From NCBI RefSeq assembly GCF_025717535.1, contig NZ_JAJIRO010000001.1:558001-622000 (forward strand): a stretch of DNA of 64,000 bases, given 5' to 3'. Each line of letters opens with the position of its first letter. Position 1 is the stretch's first letter. The stretch comes from Paucibacter sp. Y2R2-4 (lineage in GTDB: Bacteria > Pseudomonadota > Gammaproteobacteria > Burkholderiales > Burkholderiaceae_C). Of this stretch, positions 61,215 through 64,000 are shown piece after piece. The translations under genes and the position numbers were made by a program. Below the pieces are notes generated by a model. The model was given only the letters and a program-made list of their open reading frames with translations. It searched no databases and was not told where the DNA came from.

Positions 61215-61997
61215 ATGGCTTTTGCTTCGAAGGCTCAAAGAATCACTCGGCAACTTGGCCTGATCGCGGCATTTGCTGCGCTCGGTCTGCTGACCTCGGT
61301 GGCCAAGGCCGGCGATTTAACCGTGTCCGCCGCCGCCAGCCTCAGCAATGCTTTCAAGGAACTGGCGCCCAGCTTTGAAGCCCAGCATCCCGGCACCAAG
61401 CTCTTGTTCAACTTTGCCGCCTCCGACGCCTTGTTGGCGCAAATCGCCAAGGGGGCGCCGGTCGATGTGTTTGCCTCTGCCGACCAGGACACCATGGACA
61501 AAGCGCAGGCCCAGAAGCTTGTGCTGCCAGGCAGCCGGCGCGACTTTGCCCGCAATGCCTTGGTGCTCATCACCCCTGCGGACAGCCAACTAGCCCTGAG
61601 CAACTTGGCCGATCTGCAAAAGCCCGAGTTCAAACGAGTGGCCTTGGGCAAGCCGGAAACCGTGCCGGCCGGCCGTTACGCCAAGGGGGCGCTGGAGGCC
61701 ACCAAGCTCTGGCCCATCATCGAGCCCAAGGCCGTCTTTGCCAGCAATGTGCGCCAGGCCTTGGACTATGTGGCACGTGGCGAGGTCGAGGCCGGCTTCG
61801 TCTATGCAACCGATGCCGCCGTGCAAAAAGAAAAGGTCAAGGTCGCCTTCACCGTGCCCACCGAGACCCCCATCCGTTACCCAGTTGCGGTGCTGGCCGA
61901 GGGCCAGAATCGAGAGGCGGCTCGCAAGTTTGTGGACTATCTCAGCGCTCCCGCAGGCCAGGCCGTCTTGGCCAAATTCGGCTTCCATAAACCCTGA
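61215..61997 (+). CDS. modA: Periplasmic molybdate-binding protein ModA
   Basis: Binds molybdate for the ModABC importer. The 260-residue precursor has a signal peptide (ITRQLGLIAAFAALGLL, cleavage near AKA) and the family start DLTVSAAASLSNAF, with ALVLITPADSQ and VGFVYATDAAV-like segments further on. The ATG at 61215 has AAGGA upstream. It is first in modABCE. Confidence 0.94.
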   Translation: MAFASKAQRITRQLGLIAAFAALGLLTSVAKAGDLTVSAAASLSNAFKELAPSFEAQHPGTKLLFNFAASDALLAQIAKGAPVDVFASADQDTMDKAQAQKLVLPGSRRDFARNALVLITPADSQLALSNLADLQKPEFKRVALGKPETVPAGRYAKGALEATKLWPIIEPKAVFASNVRQALDYVARGEVEAGFVYATDAAVQKEKVKVAFTVPTETPIRYPVAVLAEGQNREAARKFVDYLSAPAGQAVLAKFGFHKP

Positions 61998-62013
61998 GCC
62001 CTTGAGTCACTGA

Positions 62014-62697
62014 ATGGCCCTCGACTCCTCGGCGTGGATTGCACTCGCACTGTCACTGAAAGTGGCGGGCTGGGCCACGGCGCTGAATTTGTTTTTGGGC
62101 GTAGCTGCCGCCTATCTGCTGGCCCGCAAGCGCTTCCCGGGGCGAGATCTGTTGGACGCGATGTTGACCCTGCCCATGGTCTTGCCGCCCACGGTCTTGG
62201 GCTACTACCTGCTGGTCGTGATCGGCAAGCGCGGCTGGCTGGGCGCCTGGCTGGATCAACACTTCGGCATCAACCTGATCTTCACCTGGCAAGGCGCCGT
62301 GATCGCGGCGACCCTGGTGTCCTTTCCCTTGGTCTTGAAGTCAGCGCGGGCCGCTTTTGAAGGCGTGGACCCGCAGCTCGAGCAGGCCGCGCGGGTGCTC
62401 GGCTTGAGCGAAGCCGCGGTGTTCTTTCGCATCAGCTTGCCCATGGCCTGGCATGGGGTGTTGGCTGGCCTCTTGCTGGCCTTTGCCCGCGCGCTGGGCG
62501 AGTTTGGCGCCACCTTGATGGTGGCCGGCAGCATTCCCGGCAAAACCCAAACCTTGTCGATTGCGGTCTACGAGGCGGTGCAAGCCGGCCAGGACGATGT
62601 GGCCAACACCTTGGTGCTAATCACCTCCATCACCTGTGTAGCGGTCTTGCTGGCGGCAGGACGCTTGTCGCGCGCCCGCGAGCCCAACGCGGCATGA
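62014..62697 (+). CDS. modB: Molybdate ABC transporter permease ModB
   Basis: A 227-residue inner-membrane subunit with about five membrane segments and the permease loop QAARVLGLSEAAVFFRI followed by LGEFGATLMVAGSIPGKTQT, which is typical of ModB. It follows modA by 16 bases and precedes modC by 10. Confidence 0.95.
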   Translation: MALDSSAWIALALSLKVAGWATALNLFLGVAAAYLLARKRFPGRDLLDAMLTLPMVLPPTVLGYYLLVVIGKRGWLGAWLDQHFGINLIFTWQGAVIAATLVSFPLVLKSARAAFEGVDPQLEQAARVLGLSEAAVFFRISLPMAWHGVLAGLLLAFARALGEFGATLMVAGSIPGKTQTLSIAVYEAVQAGQDDVANTLVLITSITCVAVLLAAGRLSRAREPNAA

Positions 62698-62707
62698 AGA
62701 AGAAATC

Positions 62708-63406
62708 ATGAGCTTTGAGATTGAGTTCCAAAAGCGGCTCAAGAGCGCGGGGCGCAGCTTCGACTTGCAGATCAGCTTTGCAAGCCAAGCTCAGCGCACC
62801 GTCATTTACGGCCCGTCTGGCGCGGGCAAAAGCCTGTGCTTGCAAGCGATTGCCGGACTGCTGCGCCCGGACAGCGGACGCATTTTGGTCCAAGGCAAGA
62901 CCTTGTTTAATTCGACCTCGGGCGTCAATCTGCCGGCGCAAAACCGCGGTCTGGGTTTCTTATTCCAAGACTACGCCTTGTTCCCCAAATTGAATGTGCG
63001 CCAGAACATCGCCTTTGGTTTGAGCACCGGGCTGCTGAACCCGGCTCGCGAGGTCTCGAGCCCGGCGATAGAACGCTGGCTCCAGGCTTTCGAGTTGAAT
63101 GAGGTGGCCCAGCAACTGCCGCATGAACTCTCGGGCGGCCAACGCCAGCGCACCGCCCTGGCCCGTGCCTTGGTCAATCAGCCGCAAGCGCTGCTGCTGG
63201 ACGAGCCCTTCTCCTCGCTGGACCCGGCCTTGCGCGAGCGCATGCGCGATGAATTGCATGCCCTGCTCGATCGCATCGACATCCCCATGCTGATGATCAC
63301 CCATGACCCCGAAGACCTGCGGCGGTTCGGCGACGCCCGTCTGCTGTTGAAGCAAGGACGGATCTGTCATGAAGACCATCAGGACGAACGAGGCCACGCT
63401 GAATGA
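62708..63406 (+). CDS. modC: Molybdate ABC transporter ATPase ModC, short form
   Basis: The ATPase of the molybdate importer. Walker A GPSGAGKS (about 35-42), signature LSGGQ (about 141-145) and Walker B ALLLDEP (about 161-167) are intact. At 232 residues it lacks the C-terminal MOP (TOBE) domain of E. coli ModC (about 350 residues), which senses molybdate there. The gene ends ATGA, overlapping modE, whose product does carry a MOP domain. Confidence 0.92.
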   Translation: MSFEIEFQKRLKSAGRSFDLQISFASQAQRTVIYGPSGAGKSLCLQAIAGLLRPDSGRILVQGKTLFNSTSGVNLPAQNRGLGFLFQDYALFPKLNVRQNIAFGLSTGLLNPAREVSSPAIERWLQAFELNEVAQQLPHELSGGQRQRTALARALVNQPQALLLDEPFSSLDPALRERMRDELHALLDRIDIPMLMITHDPEDLRRFGDARLLLKQGRICHEDHQDERGHAE

Positions 63407-64000
63407 GCTCTGAGGCACCCATCACGATGCAACTCGACGCCGATTTGCGCCTGAGCATGCAAGGTCAGGACATGGCCAGCGCGCGCCATCTGGCGCTGCT
63501 GGCCGAGATCGAACGGCAGGGCTCGCTCACCCATGCCGCCAAGACGGTGGGCTTCAGCTACAAAGGCGCCTGGAACGCGATTGAGCACATGAGCAATCTG
63601 GCCGGCGAGCCCCTCTTGCTGCGCGTGGCCGGCGGCAAGGGCGGCGGCTACACCCGCCTCACCGAGCGCGGTGCACAGTTGGTCCGCAACTTCGGCCTGA
63701 TTCAACAAGAACACGCCCGCTTCATCGCCCGGCTCAATCAACAAGCCCAAGGCCTGCAGGCCGACTATTCCTTGATCGGCAGCCTCGCCATGAAAACCAG
63801 CGCACGCAATCAATTCGCCGGCACGGTCAGCGCCATTCGCCCCGGCGCGGTCAATGACGAAATCGAGCTTGAAATCATCGGCGGCCAGCGCATCGTCGCC
63901 ACCGTCACCCGTGCCAGCCGCACGGAGCTGGGCCTGGACTTGGGCGCCAAGGCTTTCGCCCTGGTCAAGGCCTCCAGCATTGTCTTGATGACCGGGGATG
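63403..64000 (+). CDS. modE: Molybdate-responsive regulator ModE (cut at the right edge)
   Basis: The first 199 residues are present. The N-terminal winged helix-turn-helix (HLALLAEIERQGSLTHAAK, GFSYKGAWNAIEHM) and the first MOP domain (MKTSARNQFAGTVSAI and NDEIELEIIGG) are seen; the second MOP domain would lie beyond the edge. ModE with molybdate usually represses mod operons. Here it is the fourth gene of modABCE instead of being divergent as in E. coli. Confidence 0.93.
   Translation, partial: MSSEAPITMQLDADLRLSMQGQDMASARHLALLAEIERQGSLTHAAKTVGFSYKGAWNAIEHMSNLAGEPLLLRVAGGKGGGYTRLTERGAQLVRNFGLIQQEHARFIARLNQQAQGLQADYSLIGSLAMKTSARNQFAGTVSAIRPGAVNDEIELEIIGGQRIVATVTRASRTELGLDLGAKAFALVKASSIVLMTGD

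Overview
The window is an ordinary stretch of chromosome from a high-G+C Gram-negative bacterium. Gene content and order point to a betaproteobacterium of the order Burkholderiales, probably near the Leptothrix/Roseateles/Rubrivivax group. The pointers are the earP-efp pair with an EF-P that carries Arg32, the ftsH-folP-glmM and surE-pcm-nlpD-rpoS blocks, hupB-tRNA-Val-ppiD, and a TolC operon that also holds a rhodanese and a PIMT-like gene. The assignment comes from protein and synteny recognition, not from a search. I see no prophage, insertion sequence, CRISPR array, integrase or toxin-antitoxin pair. Almost every gene belongs to a known family.

Layout. 1-4260: phosphate uptake operon pstS-pstC-pstA-pstB-phoU (minus; phoU cut by the window edge), with a Pho box before pstS and a weaker one in front of a divergent fasciclin lipoprotein. 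4900-9300: glmM, folP, ftsH (minus), with a heat-shock type promoter before ftsH. 9380-11500: rlmE, a YhbY-like RNA-binding protein, a DUF4149 membrane protein and greA. 11590-16040: carB and carA. 16300-19050: a GlcG-like protein, a BAX-inhibitor-1 membrane protein and rlmD. 19100-22760: rpoS, nlpD, pcm, surE. 23160-28310: an orphan LuxR-type response regulator, tRNA-His, ppiD, tRNA-Val(TAC), hupB, pgsA and a TonB-like lipoprotein. 28300-32350: uvrC, then earP and efp. 32440-37370: a GNAT protein, an unpaired acetolactate synthase large subunit divergent from an Lrp-type regulator, a 2-oxoglutarate dioxygenase and yaaA.

37490-45010: a multidrug efflux cluster read leftward as tetR, adaptor, RND pump, PIMT-like protein, rhodanese, tolC. 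45170-52320: uppP, map, glnD, mnmH and three small membrane-protein genes on the plus strand. 52330-58310: a SnoaL-like protein, a kynurenine-formamidase-like hydrolase, two tandem tRNA-Val(CAC), dnaQ, lgt, two paralogous TPR proteins and a LysR regulator. 59317-64000: ilvD, then modA-modB-modC-modE, with modE cut by the right edge.

How the genes work together. The pst genes form the high-affinity phosphate importer and its signalling partner. carA and carB make carbamoyl phosphate. glmM and uppP feed cell-wall synthesis. earP adds rhamnose to EF-P at Arg32. The RND pump, its adaptor and TolC form one tripartite exporter. modABC imports molybdate and modE senses it. The features most worth a second look are regulatory. 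They are a 20-bp divergent rlmE/yhbY region with a shared -10-like element, a 13-bp perfect dyad between the acetolactate synthase and Lrp genes, and a Pho-box-like site before the fasciclin lipoprotein. Also of note are the PIMT-like protein in the efflux cluster that has lost a family motif, and a molybdate operon whose regulator, not its ATPase, carries the MOP domain. I did not find a clearly new biological system.
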